A stretch of DNA of 64,000 nucleotides from an uncultured Bacteroidia bacterium. Its GTDB lineage: Bacteria; Bacteroidota; Bacteroidia; Bacteroidales; UBA932. This document shows, piece after piece, positions 24,438 through 32,919 of the stretch. Position 1 is the stretch's first letter, and each line of letters starts with the position of its first letter. The stretch lies in the NCBI GenBank assembly GCA_902773925.1, contig CACYGI010000006.1:1-64000 (forward strand), written 5' to 3'. The translations under genes and the position numbers were made by a program. The notes under the pieces are model-generated. The model had not been told where the DNA came from. It ran no database searches and saw nothing but the letters and a program-made list of their open reading frames with translations.

Positions 24438-26654
24438 ATGGATTCTTTATTTTATGCGGTACCGGCAGCCTCACTCATAGCGCTGCTCTTCGCATTCATC
24501 TTCTACAAGCAGATGAAGAAAGAAGACGAAGGTACCCCCACAATGAAGCAGATCGCGCTGTACGTGCGCCAGGGAGCTATGGCTTACCTCAAGCAGCAGT
24601 ACAAGGTCGTGATCATCGTTTTTATCGTACTGGCGATTTTCTTTGCAGTACTGGCTTACGGATTTAACGTCCAGAACTCCTGGGTGCCGTTTGCTTTCCT
24701 TACCGGCGGTTTCTTCTCCGGCCTGGCAGGTTACATCGGCATGCGTACGGCTACTTTCGCATCCGGCCGCACGGCTAACGCCGCCCGCCGCAGCCTCAAT
24801 TCGGGCCTTAAGGTCGCGTTCCGCTCGGGCGCGGTCATGGGTCTGACGGTTGTCGGTCTGGGGCTGCTCGACATCGCCCTTTGGTACATTCTTCTCAATG
24901 CTTTCGTACACGACACTTCCGCAGCCCAGAAGCTTGTCACCATCACCACTACCATGCTTACATTCGGTATGGGTGCTTCGACGCAGGCTCTCTTCGCCCG
25001 CGTGGGCGGCGGTATCTATACCAAGGCTGCAGACGTCGGAGCAGACCTCGTCGGCAAGGTCGAGGCTGACCTTCCCGAGGATGATCCCCGCAACCCGGCT
25101 ACCATCGCGGACAACGTCGGTGACAATGTCGGTGACGTCGCAGGTATGGGTGCAGACCTCTATGAGTCATATTGCGGTTCGATCCTTTCGACCATGGCAC
25201 TCGGTGCTGCCGCATTCTTCCAGGATGGTGAGGCCATGCAGATCAAGGCCATCATCGCTCCGATGCTGATCGCAGCAGTCGGCGTGGTGCTGTCCATCCT
25301 CGGCATTTTCACCGTCCGCACGAAGGAAGGCGCAGGTATGGGCCAGCTGCTCAAGTCTATGAGCGTCGGTACGAACCTCGCAGCTATCCTCAGCGGTATC
25401 GCTTCTTTCGGCGTCCTGGCGCTTGTTTTCGGCACGAAGGACAACAACTGGTGGCATTTCTCGCTATCAGTGGTCTCCGGCCTCATCGCAGGCGTTGTCA
25501 TCGGCAAGGCTACCGAGTACTACACTTCTCATTCCTACAAGCCTACTCAGAAGCTTGCAGGTGCATCTGAGACCGGTCCTGCTACAGTCATCATCGGCGG
25601 TATCGGCCTGGGTATGATCTCGACCGCCATTCCGGTCATCACGATTGCCTGCGCGATCATCCTCTCCTACCTCTGCGCTATCGGTTTTGATATCCAGCAT
25701 CTGGTTTCGGCACAGAATCTTTCGCTCGGCCTCTACGGCGTGGCTATCGCCGCAGTCGGTATGCTCAGCACCCTCGGTATTACCCTGGCTACTGATGCTT
25801 ACGGCCCTATCGCAGACAATGCAGGCGGCAACGCCGAGATGTCCGGTCTGGAGCCTCAGGTCCGCGAGCGCACTGACGTGCTCGACGCTCTTGGCAATAC
25901 TACCGCAGCTACGGGCAAGGGCTTCGCAATCGGCTCGGCCGCCCTTACGGCTCTGGCTCTGATCGCTTCCTATATCGAGGAGATCAAGATTGCCCTTGAG
26001 CGCGTCGGCGAGAAGGTCGTCGGCGTAGGCGGTGATCTGATCGCAGCTTCCCAGGCAAATATCCTGGATATTCTCAATCACTATAACGTGAGCATTATGA
26101 ATCCGGCCCTGCTTGCCGGTATCTTCATTGGTGCTATGATGGCGTTCCTCTTCTGCGGTATGACTATGAATGCAGTCGGTCGTGCAGCCCAGAAGATGGT
26201 CGTCGAGGTCCGTCGCCAGTTCCGCGAGATTAAGGGCATCCTCACCGGTGAGGGTACTCCTGACTACAGCCGTTGCGTCGAGATTTCGACCAAGGGCGCA
26301 CAGCACGAGATGGTTATTCCGGCTATCGTGGCTATCGCAGCTCCGGTTATCGTCGGTCTGGTCCTCGGTGTTGCCGGAGTTATCGGCGTGCTCTTCGGCG
26401 GTCTTGGTGCTGGCTTCGTCCTGGCAGTGTTTATGTCCAACTCGGGCGGTGCCTGGGATAACGCCAAGAAGTATGTTGAGGAAGGTCATTTCGGCGGCAA
26501 GGGTAGTGAGTGCCACCACGCTACCGTGGTCGGTGACACCGTCGGCGATCCTTTCAAGGATACCTCCGGCCCGTCCCTCAACATCCTTATCAAGCTTATG
26601 TCGATGGTCTCCATCGTCATGGCCGGCCTTACCGCAACCTTCCACCTGCTGTAA
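24438..26654 (+). CDS. hppA: Membrane-bound ion-pumping pyrophosphatase, K+-dependent type
   Basis: The 738-residue protein has about 16 membrane segments and the pyrophosphate-binding signature [18 protein letters not shown], with [16 protein letters not shown] and the C-terminal [14 protein letters not shown]. The motif [10 protein letters not shown] has Ala where K+-independent enzymes carry Lys, pointing to the K+-dependent class. In Bacteroidota these usually pump Na+, though the transported ion is not decided here. Transcription appears to be monocistronic, with a strong terminator after it. Confidence 0.96.
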   Translation: MDSLFYAVPAASLIALLFAFIFYKQMKKEDEGTPTMKQIALYVRQGAMAYLKQQYKVVIIVFIVLAIFFAVLAYGFNVQNSWVPFAFLTGGFFSGLAGYIGMRTATFASGRTANAARRSLNSGLKVAFRSGAVMGLTVVGLGLLDIALWYILLNAFVHDTSAAQKLVTITTTMLTFGMGASTQALFARVGGGIYTKAADVGADLVGKVEADLPEDDPRNPATIADNVGDNVGDVAGMGADLYESYCGSILSTMALGAAAFFQDGEAMQIKAIIAPMLIAAVGVVLSILGIFTVRTKEGAGMGQLLKSMSVGTNLAAILSGIASFGVLALVFGTKDNNWWHFSLSVVSGLIAGVVIGKATEYYTSHSYKPTQKLAGASETGPATVIIGGIGLGMISTAIPVITIACAIILSYLCAIGFDIQHLVSAQNLSLGLYGVAIAAVGMLSTLGITLATDAYGPIADNAGGNAEMSGLEPQVRERTDVLDALGNTTAATGKGFAIGSAALTALALIASYIEEIKIALERVGEKVVGVGGDLIAASQANILDILNHYNVSIMNPALLAGIFIGAMMAFLFCGMTMNAVGRAAQKMVVEVRRQFREIKGILTGEGTPDYSRCVEISTKGAQHEMVIPAIVAIAAPVIVGLVLGVAGVIGVLFGGLGAGFVLAVFMSNSGGAWDNAKKYVEEGHFGGKGSECHHATVVGDTVGDPFKDTSGPSLNILIKLMSMVSIVMAGLTATFHLL

Positions 26655-26673
26655 GACTTAACACGTACAACTT

Positions 26674-26709
26674 AGCGAGGATGCCCCAAGCGGACATCCT
26701 CGCTTTTTT
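26674..26709 (+). terminator. Terminator after hppA
   Basis: A 10-bp stem (agcgaggatg / catcctcgct) with an 11-base loop is followed by a run of T residues. Confidence 0.88.
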
Positions 26710-26800
26710 ATACCCTTAGTACCTCCCCGAATGTCTTCCTGAGATTCTCACCTTGTAATCCTGAGGCCTTGCCCCTCCTTGTCATCCTGAGGCCGCAGGC

Positions 26801-27002
26801 CGAAGGATCTATCGCTCCGCACGGAAAGCAGCGTTCTTCCGGCGGAACTTCTCTCGCGCCTTCGGCGCTCGCTACGGCCCCTCCCATACCAGCCTTCGTC
26901 CCTGCTGCGCAGGAACTAGTCTGGCACGGGCCCCTCCCCCTGCCCTGGTCCGGGGGTGGACAAGCCCGCCGGAAGAACCTGCGTTTCCGCTGCTCCGCTT
27001 AA
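26801..27002 (+). repeat. Left arm of a 0.2-kb inverted repeat flanking the B12 uptake locus
   Basis: This non-coding stretch, from cgaaggatctatcgctccgc to the cgcttaag region, is about 95% identical to the reverse complement of 31091-31292. The differences I see are scattered single bases. It contains smaller palindromes, for example around the ccggtccggggg region. The 4.1 kb between the arms holds the riboswitch, receptor and CbiK-like genes. Confidence 0.9.
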
Positions 27003-27017
27003 GCCGCCAAAGCGTAC

Positions 27018-27099
27018 CTATCGTCCCTAAAATTGGGACGATAGTCGCAAAAAAGGCTTAAAACGTGCCTATCGTCCCTGTTTTTGGGACGATAGGCAC
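27018..27099. repeat. Double-hairpin repeat, copy 1
   Basis: Two hairpins lie in tandem: ctatcgtccc / gggacgatag (27018-27044, 7-base loop) and a perfect 14-bp stem gtgcctatcgtccc / gggacgataggcac (27065-27099). An A-rich spacer separates them. A related pair lies at 36736-36812 with altered but still pairing stems. Confidence 0.85.
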
Positions 27100-27228
27100 A
27101 CTTCATCCTCCTTTTGTCATCCTGAGGCCTTGCCCCTCTTTGTCATCCTGTGGCCGCAGGCCGAAGGATCTATCGACCAGGGAATAGATTCTTCGCTTCG
27201 CTCAGAATGACAGGAATTGTAGCCGACG

Positions 27229-27337
27229 ACCGCTCAGCCGGCTGCGCGGTGCCTGGTGGAGCCGAGAAGTTTCATTATTTGCAAAGCCGACAGGCGTGCA
27301 AAAATGAAACTTTGAGGCGCGTGGGCAGCCGGCGGTC
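27229..27337 (+). repeat. Intergenic palindromic repeat, copy 2 (TTCAT class)
   Basis: Outer arms are around gccggctgc / gcagccggc. The inner hairpin is gtttcattatttgc (27269-27282) against gcaaaaatgaaac (27298-27310). Compared with copy 1 both arms differ, yet pairing is kept. It ends about 50 bases before the promoter of the riboswitch RNA. Confidence 0.88.
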
Positions 27338-27389
27338 AGAGCGAGTACAAAAAGGGCGGGTTTGCGTGTCAGGGTCGGGGAATTTTCAT

Positions 27390-27397
27390 TATCTTTG
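27390..27397 (+). promoter_or_regulatory. -7 box of the riboswitch-btuB transcript
   Basis: TATCTTTG lies just upstream of the riboswitch aptamer, placing the start of the RNA near 27403. Confidence 0.65.
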
Positions 27398-27399
27398 CG

Positions 27400-27578
27400 G
27401 CGTTTTCCGGCGAATGGGAACCCGGTGCAAATCCGGGACTGTACCTGCAGCTGTAAACTCCACGATTCGTCAGCCTGACGAAGCCACTGGAAAAGGGCCG
27501 CATCCCCCAAGGGGAAAAGCCCTGAGTACGGGAAGGCCAGGCGGACGGGAGCAAGTCAGAAGACCGGCCGGGAGACAT
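27400..27578 (+). promoter_or_regulatory. Cobalamin riboswitch
   Basis: Conserved aptamer pieces appear in order: ggtgcaaatccgggactg, cagctgtaa, the B12-box gccactgg, gggaaggccaggcgg, and the closing aagtcagaagaccggcc. These match the adenosylcobalamin (Cbl) class. The remaining 34 bases to the ATG at 27613 form the expression platform. In Bacteroidota such elements repress corrinoid uptake genes when B12 is plentiful, so the two downstream genes should be induced by B12 limitation. Confidence 0.95.
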
Positions 27579-27612
27579 TGTTACGCGCGTTCAGGAACAA
27601 GCGAGAGCGGAA

Positions 27613-29775
27613 ATGAAAAGACTCAGCAGGGCATTGGCCCTGACGGTGCTTCTGAGCACCATCACATTTCCTGCGGCGGCACAGGCCAGCCTTCAGGACA
27701 CATTGCAGGAGGTCGTAATTACGGCCACCGGCACTCATCACGTCCTGAAAGACGTCCCCGTCCAGACCGAGGTCATCACCTCGCGCATGCTGCAGAACTT
27801 CTCCGGCCGGTCGCTCGAAGACATTCTCGGCAGCCTCACGGCCTCCTTCGCATTCAACGAAGACGATATGGGCTCGCATATCCAGATGAACGGCCTGGGC
27901 AACAGCTACATCCTGATACTCATTGACGGCAAGCGCATCCACGGCGACGTCGGCGGCGAGAACGACCTCTCGCTGATCGATCCCAATAACATTGAGAAAA
28001 TCGAAATCGTCAAGGGAGCATCCTCAGCACTCTACGGCAGCGACGCCATTGCCGGCGTGATCAACGTCATTACACGCAAGCACCGCGAAGAAGGCCTGCT
28101 GCTGGAGAACGTATCGCGGTTCGGATCGTACGTCGATATCCGTCAGCACAACGCAGTCGGCCTCCATTATGGCCGCTTCACCTCGATGACCAATTTCCAG
28201 CTGCAGCACAGCGACGGCTGGCAGAACACCTCGGTCGAGCATACGGCTGCCGGCGAAGATCCGGTAACGGATTCGCAGAACAAGACCGTCAACCGCCATA
28301 CCAACTGGCAGGTCGCCGAAAGACTGGTCTATGAGCCCGGCAAGAACCTCGAAATGTACGCCGAAGGCAGCATTTACGGCAAGCGCATATACCGTCCCAA
28401 CGGCAAATATCCGCGCTACGACGTGCATACGTACGACCTGACTTACAGCAATGCTTCGGCTTCGCTCGGCGCGAAATGGAAAATCGGAGCCTACGACGGC
28501 GTGACTTTCGACCTGGACTGGAACCGTCACGCCTACCTGTATTATTTCACGGCGATGACGCTGGTCGAAGACTACGAAAAGAGCGCCGGGACCATTTATT
28601 ACCCGTATTTCCCGTATCTCGCGGGCCAGAGCGAACTGGAAAGCGACCAGCAGCGCACGATGGCCGCCCTCAAGGGCGTATTTACGCTCGAAGGCGGGCA
28701 CAGGCTCAATACCGGAGCCGAATACCGCTACGACTGGCTGCACGCACCCAACCGCGTCGCAGGCAAGACGGCCAGCGACCATACGGCAGCCACATATGTT
28801 CAGGACGAATGGAAGCACGATTTCGGCCGCGCAAGCCAGATACAGCTTGCTGGCGGCCTGCGCCTTACCTGGAACCGCCAGTTCGGACTGCATCTGACGC
28901 CCAAGATTTCAGCTATGCTGGGCCTTGGCGAACCCTGGCGCCTGCGCGCGACTTGGAGCCGCGGCTTCAAGACTCCCACGCCCAAGGAACTCTATTACTG
29001 CTATGTGCGGCAGATGGGCGGCACGTACCTCTATATCGGCAAGGGCGACCTTCGCCCGCAGAGCAGCGATTATTTCTCATTTGGCGGAGAATATACCGCT
29101 GGTGGGCTGAGCATCACCGCGACGGCCTATTACAACTACGTGCGGGACATGATCGCACTGGTCACCATTCCCAATTATCTTGCGCCGGACGAATATATCG
29201 CACGCTATGACCCCATCCGGACGCGCCAGTACCAGAATATCGAGGACGCACGGACCAGGGGCGTGGACGTCAATGTGCGCTATACCCTGAAGGAATGGGC
29301 TTTCGGCCTGGGATACAGCTGGCTCGACACGGATGCCAACCAGTATGACAGCGAGCACGACCGTATGCACGAGGTCATCATCGACGGCACTGCGCATCAC
29401 AAGGGCAACTGTTTCGTGACGTGGAATCACAAGAGCGCCAGAGGCACGCGCTGGGGCTCCGGCCTATACGGCAGAATGTCTTCTACGCGTTATTATCAGC
29501 TGGACGGGAATGGCAAGGGCTATAATCTCTGGCGGCTGACCGGATCTTGCGAACCGGCGCTCAAGGGCCGCACCAGCCTTCGCCTGGAGGCAGGTATAGA
29601 CAATATTTTCGATTACGTGGACCGCACTCCGCACGGTCTGCACCTCGGCACGACGACGCCCGGCCGCACCATTTACGGCAGTATAACGATCCGTTTCAAC
29701 AGTGGAAAATCACTTAAGAAATACAAAACCAACATTATCAACTCAAATCATTCAAAACAAAATGAAGAAGATTAG
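27613..29775 (+). CDS. btuB: TonB-dependent outer-membrane corrinoid receptor (BtuB-like)
   Basis: The 720-residue protein has a signal peptide (about 1-25), a TonB-box-like DTLQEVVITAT, a plug domain with SLIDPNNIEKIEIVKGASSA and LYGSDAIAGVINVIT, and a 22-strand-type barrel. The usual final strand (TIYGSITIRF) is followed by an unusual extra tail of about 23 polar residues, which may result from overlap with the next gene by 14 bases. The upstream cobalamin riboswitch makes corrinoid uptake the best function. A related tetrapyrrole or cobalt-chelate substrate is possible. Confidence 0.9.
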   Translation: MKRLSRALALTVLLSTITFPAAAQASLQDTLQEVVITATGTHHVLKDVPVQTEVITSRMLQNFSGRSLEDILGSLTASFAFNEDDMGSHIQMNGLGNSYILILIDGKRIHGDVGGENDLSLIDPNNIEKIEIVKGASSALYGSDAIAGVINVITRKHREEGLLLENVSRFGSYVDIRQHNAVGLHYGRFTSMTNFQLQHSDGWQNTSVEHTAAGEDPVTDSQNKTVNRHTNWQVAERLVYEPGKNLEMYAEGSIYGKRIYRPNGKYPRYDVHTYDLTYSNASASLGAKWKIGAYDGVTFDLDWNRHAYLYYFTAMTLVEDYEKSAGTIYYPYFPYLAGQSELESDQQRTMAALKGVFTLEGGHRLNTGAEYRYDWLHAPNRVAGKTASDHTAATYVQDEWKHDFGRASQIQLAGGLRLTWNRQFGLHLTPKISAMLGLGEPWRLRATWSRGFKTPTPKELYYCYVRQMGGTYLYIGKGDLRPQSSDYFSFGGEYTAGGLSITATAYYNYVRDMIALVTIPNYLAPDEYIARYDPIRTRQYQNIEDARTRGVDVNVRYTLKEWAFGLGYSWLDTDANQYDSEHDRMHEVIIDGTAHHKGNCFVTWNHKSARGTRWGSGLYGRMSSTRYYQLDGNGKGYNLWRLTGSCEPALKGRTSLRLEAGIDNIFDYVDRTPHGLHLGTTTPGRTIYGSITIRFNSGKSLKKYKTNIINSNHSKQNEED

Positions 29776-30904
29776 ATTTTCTCTGCTCGCTGCCCTTGCA
29801 GCGATGATGACTTTCGGTCTCTCATCTTGCCAGGATCTGGATATCCAGTACAATTATCTGGCTTATCAGCTGACCGTCAACCAGAAGGTCAAATCCGAGA
29901 AGCAGAATGACAAGGTTATCCTGCTCGTCGCTTTCGGCTCGACCTGGCAGCAGGCTTTCGAGGCTTTCGACACGACCGTCGATGCTTATAAGAAGGCTTT
30001 CCCCGGTTATGACGTGTTCCTCTCCTACTCATCGGCTATCTGCATCAACCGTGCAGCTGCCGGCGAGAATGTCGAAGACGGCGCGGAAATCCGCAATTAT
30101 TATGCTCCGCCGTTCTGGCTTACGGCTTTCGCACAGAAGAGCGTCCAGTACCGCGAGATCGTCGTTCAGTCCCTGCAGGTCATCCCCGGCGAGGAGTACA
30201 CCCGCGTCATCAATTACATCAAGGATTTCGCCAACAATGCCAACGGCGACCTGGATGATGATTATCTGTCAAAGGTTGTCCTCAAGCTCGGTGTTCCCCT
30301 TCTGCAGGATGCCGAAGAGGATGTCAATGCTACGGCAAAGGCTCTGAACGATCTCTACAAGGATAAGGCAAGCAAGGATCTGGTCGCTTTTATGGGCCAC
30401 GGTAATCCTGATTCATACGATACCTACAAGGCCAATGTCCGCTACACCCAGCTGGAGGAGGCGCTTCAGGCTTACAGTCCGAACTATTTTGTCGGTACCG
30501 TCGATATGATGGAGAATTTCAAGACTCACGTCTATGAGCGTATGAAGGCTGCCGGTCTGACCACTTCCAACAAGAAGGTCTATCTGCATCCTCTGATGTC
30601 CATCAACGGTGACCACGGCCACAATGATATGGCAGGCGACGATCTTCCGGAGAAGTTTATCGGCAAGAATTATTCTTTCGAGCAGCTTCAGGCCGAGGCC
30701 AATGAAGAGGGCGAGGTCGAGGATTGCAGCTGGAAGAATTATTTCGGCGCAGCAGGCTCCGGTCTGTTCTGCAATGACAATACGATCCTTCCGTACGGTC
30801 TTCTCGAACTTCCTACCGTCCGCCAGATTTGGATGAACCATACGCGTGCAGCCATCAATGGCGAACCTCTCGACTACTATCACTCCAAGAATCCCGAGGA
30901 GTAA
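29762..30904 (+). CDS. Lipidated CbiK-like cobaltochelatase family protein
   Basis: I start at the ATG 29762, giving 380 residues. The signal peptide ends in lipobox LSSC (Cys23), followed by QDLD, acidic residues reminiscent of surface-export signals. The mature part is CbiK family: LLVAFGSTW, VVQSLQVIPGEEY, FMGHGN (His213), GTVDM (Asp248, where CbiK usually has Glu) and GDHGHNDMAGDD (His285). Both metal-binding histidines are kept. A lipoprotein outside the cytoplasm cannot take part in cytosolic ring synthesis. With the riboswitch and receptor it more likely binds or exchanges metal in corrinoids or other tetrapyrroles at the cell surface or in the periplasm. This is inference. Confidence 0.88.
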   Translation: MKKIRFSLLAALAAMMTFGLSSCQDLDIQYNYLAYQLTVNQKVKSEKQNDKVILLVAFGSTWQQAFEAFDTTVDAYKKAFPGYDVFLSYSSAICINRAAAGENVEDGAEIRNYYAPPFWLTAFAQKSVQYREIVVQSLQVIPGEEYTRVINYIKDFANNANGDLDDDYLSKVVLKLGVPLLQDAEEDVNATAKALNDLYKDKASKDLVAFMGHGNPDSYDTYKANVRYTQLEEALQAYSPNYFVGTVDMMENFKTHVYERMKAAGLTTSNKKVYLHPLMSINGDHGHNDMAGDDLPEKFIGKNYSFEQLQAEANEEGEVEDCSWKNYFGAAGSGLFCNDNTILPYGLLELPTVRQIWMNHTRAAINGEPLDYYHSKNPEE

Positions 30905-30930
30905 TAGCATATCTTCATTCGTGACTAAAA

Positions 30931-30961
30931 GAAGGCTGGCCCTGCGCGAGGGTCAGCCTTC
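30931..30961 (+). terminator. Hairpin after the CbiK-like gene, probable terminator
   Basis: A 13-bp stem (gaaggctggccct / agggtcagccttc, one mismatch) with a five-base loop. The following sequence is AT-rich but lacks a clean T-run, so termination is probable rather than certain. Confidence 0.6.
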
Positions 30962-30988
30962 AATATTATTCATTCTTACTACTTAATA

Positions 30989-31090
30989 CCGCCGGCTTCG
31001 CCTTCGCGCCTCGAAGTTATACTTTTGCACGCCCTTCGGCTTAGCAAATAGTATAACCTTCTCGGCTCCACCAGGCTTCGCGCAGCCGGC
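30989..31090 (-). repeat. Intergenic palindromic repeat, copy 3 (TATAC class, reversed)
   Basis: Read on the minus strand it has the same order as copy 1, with inner arms gttatactatttgc and gcaaaagtataac. It lies in a convergent gap, directly against the right arm of the 0.2-kb inverted repeat, and is reversed relative to copy 2. Confidence 0.87.
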
Positions 31091-31292
31091 TCAAGCGGAG
31101 CATCGGAAACGCAGGTTCTTTCGGCGGGCTTGTCCACCCCCGGACCAGGGCAGGGGGAGGGGCCCGTGCCAGACAAGTTCCTGCGCAGCAGGGACGTAGG
31201 CTGGTATGGGAGGGGCCGTAGCGAGCGCCGCAGGCGCGAGAGAAGTTCCGCCGAAAGAACGCTGCTTTCCGTGCGGAGCGATAGATCCTTCG
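31091..31292 (-). repeat. Right arm of the 0.2-kb inverted repeat
   Basis: This is the near-identical reverse complement of 26801-27002. No gene is seen in it on either strand that fits neighbouring coding sequence, so the repeat is non-coding. Confidence 0.9.
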
Positions 31293-31324
31293 CTACGCTC
31301 AAGATAACAAAAGTAGTATTCTGC

Positions 31325-31780
31325 TCAGTCGCTGTAGCCGGTGTCGTCGAGGGTTGGGGAGGCGGAGGCGGCGACGGCGAGGCGGTCGCAGCGCTCGTTC
31401 TCGGGATGGCCGTTATGGCCGCGGATCCAGTGGAAACGTACCCGGTGGCGGCGGTACAGGGCGAGGAAGCGGATCCATAGGTCCGGATTGGCCTTCCGCG
31501 CGAAATCCTTCTTCTCCCAGGAGAAGACCCACCCCTTCTCTACCGAATCCACCACGTACGACGAATCACTCCAGACAGTAACGTCGGCATTCTCCCAGCG
31601 GATGGCTTCGAGTCCGACGATAACGGCCAAAAGCTCCATCCGGTTGTTGGTCGTACGGCGGTAACCGCAGGAGAACTCCTTCTCGAGCGAACCGCAGCGC
31701 AGGATAGTACCGTAGCCGCCCGGCCCGGGATTGCCCGAGCAGGCGCCGTCAGTGTACATCACAATGGGCTGACGCTCCAT
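31325..31780 (-). CDS. rnhA: Ribonuclease HI
   Basis: The 151-residue protein has the complete active site: Asp11 in YTDGACSGNPGPGGYG, Glu49 in NNRMELLA, Asp72 in WSDSSYVVD and Asp132 in NERCDRLA, with His122 in RGHNGHPENE. It cuts RNA in RNA-DNA hybrids. It starts eight bases after pdxA. Confidence 0.95.
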   Translation of the reverse strand: MERQPIVMYTDGACSGNPGPGGYGTILRCGSLEKEFSCGYRRTTNNRMELLAVIVGLEAIRWENADVTVWSDSSYVVDSVEKGWVFSWEKKDFARKANPDLWIRFLALYRRHRVRFHWIRGHNGHPENERCDRLAVAASASPTLDDTGYSD

Positions 31781-31788
31781 AACGGGGA

Positions 31789-32868
31789 CTATTCGGGAAG
31801 AATGGTCTTCTCGTGCTTGGGACCTTCGAAATGACGGATCTCCAGAGGATTGCTCGTGAGCTCGTCATATTTGACGCGGTTGTGGCAGATATCTACGGCC
31901 GCGTGGATGGCTGTAATCATCGGCCCCGGATTGGCGAGGCACTTGCCTGCGATATCGAAAGCCGTACCGTGATCGGGCGAAGTGCGCACGATAGGCAGAC
32001 CTGCGGTAAAATTGACACCGTCGTCGAATGAGAGCGCCTTGAAAGGAATCAGGCCCTGATCGTGATACATCGCAAGCACAGCGTCAAACTTCGTCTGCAT
32101 ACCGGTGCTGAAGAATCCGTCAGGAGAGAACGGTCCGAATGCCAGGACACCCTGCTGGTAAGCCTCATTGATGGCGGGAATGATATGGTCGACCTCCTCC
32201 GTTCCGAGGGTACCGTTATCGCCTGCGTGAGGATTGAGACCGAGCACGGCAATCTTGGGCCGCACGACGGCGAAATCGCGGACGAGAGTGCGGTTCATCA
32301 GCTGCAGCTTACTCACGATCAAATCCTTGCGGATGGCCTCGGCGACCTTTGAGATGGGCAGGTGATTGGTCAGCACACCTACGCGAAGATGCTTGGAGCA
32401 AAGCAGCATCAGGCTCTCTTTGGCATTGAACGCATTGGTCAGGTACTCGGTATGGCCGGGGAACTTGAACGATGCGCTCGCGACCAGGTACTTGTTGAAC
32501 GGAGCCGTGACAAGTGCATCGATGGCGCCTGCCTTGAGATCGGCAATGGCCGCGTCAAGCGCGATGACCGAAGCCTTGCCACCGTCCAGCGTAGGCTGAC
32601 CGATATCGATGGCCAGATTGTCCGGGACACAGTTGATGATATTGATACGCTTGGGGCGGGCGTCCGCCGCCGAATTGATGATATTTGTGGCCAGCTGCTC
32701 CGTCTCCGGGACAAGCTTGCGATATATGCCGAAAAACCTGGACGAACCGTAAAGCACCGGGATGCACGAATCGAACATACGGCCGTCCGAGAAGGCCTTA
32801 ATGATGACTTCGTATCCTATGCCGTTGGTATCGCCCTGGGTAATGCCTATGATTGTCTTTTGTGCCAT
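31789..32868 (-). CDS. pdxA: 4-hydroxythreonine-4-phosphate dehydrogenase
   Basis: The 359-residue protein has the PdxA motifs TQGDTNGIGYEV, VTAPFNKYLV, FPGHTEYL, MYHDQGLIPFKAL and TSPDHGTAFDIAG, including the metal-binding histidines. It oxidises 4-phosphohydroxy-threonine in the deoxyxylulose-dependent pyridoxal-phosphate pathway. Length is slightly above the usual 330. It is transcribed with rnhA and divergently from recG. Confidence 0.94.
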   Translation of the reverse strand: MAQKTIIGITQGDTNGIGYEVIIKAFSDGRMFDSCIPVLYGSSRFFGIYRKLVPETEQLATNIINSAADARPKRINIINCVPDNLAIDIGQPTLDGGKASVIALDAAIADLKAGAIDALVTAPFNKYLVASASFKFPGHTEYLTNAFNAKESLMLLCSKHLRVGVLTNHLPISKVAEAIRKDLIVSKLQLMNRTLVRDFAVVRPKIAVLGLNPHAGDNGTLGTEEVDHIIPAINEAYQQGVLAFGPFSPDGFFSTGMQTKFDAVLAMYHDQGLIPFKALSFDDGVNFTAGLPIVRTSPDHGTAFDIAGKCLANPGPMITAIHAAVDICHNRVKYDELTSNPLEIRHFEGPKHEKTILPE

Positions 32869-32907
32869 ATTCTTTTGGTTTGAAAACGCAAGTTAATAAT
32901 TTATCCG

Positions 32908-32915
32908 TAAATTTG
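32908..32915 (+). promoter_or_regulatory. -7 box of recG, very close to the start codon
   Basis: TAAATTTG ends only four bases before the ATG at 32920. If used, the transcript would start at or within the start codon. Confidence 0.45.
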
Positions 32916-32919
32916 CGCT

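Noticed and set aside
25467..26645. 392-residue minus-strand frame opposite hppA
   Set aside because: The translation is His/Asp-rich antisense of pyrophosphatase repeats, without any motif.
26710..27400. Possible CRISPR array or clustered tandem repeats
   Set aside because: The repeats are hairpins and long inverted copies without regular spacing or unique spacers, and no cas genes are present.
31130..31480. 116-residue Gly-rich plus-strand frame over the inverted repeat
   Set aside because: It spans the non-coding repeat arm and runs antisense into rnhA; the composition is not protein-like.
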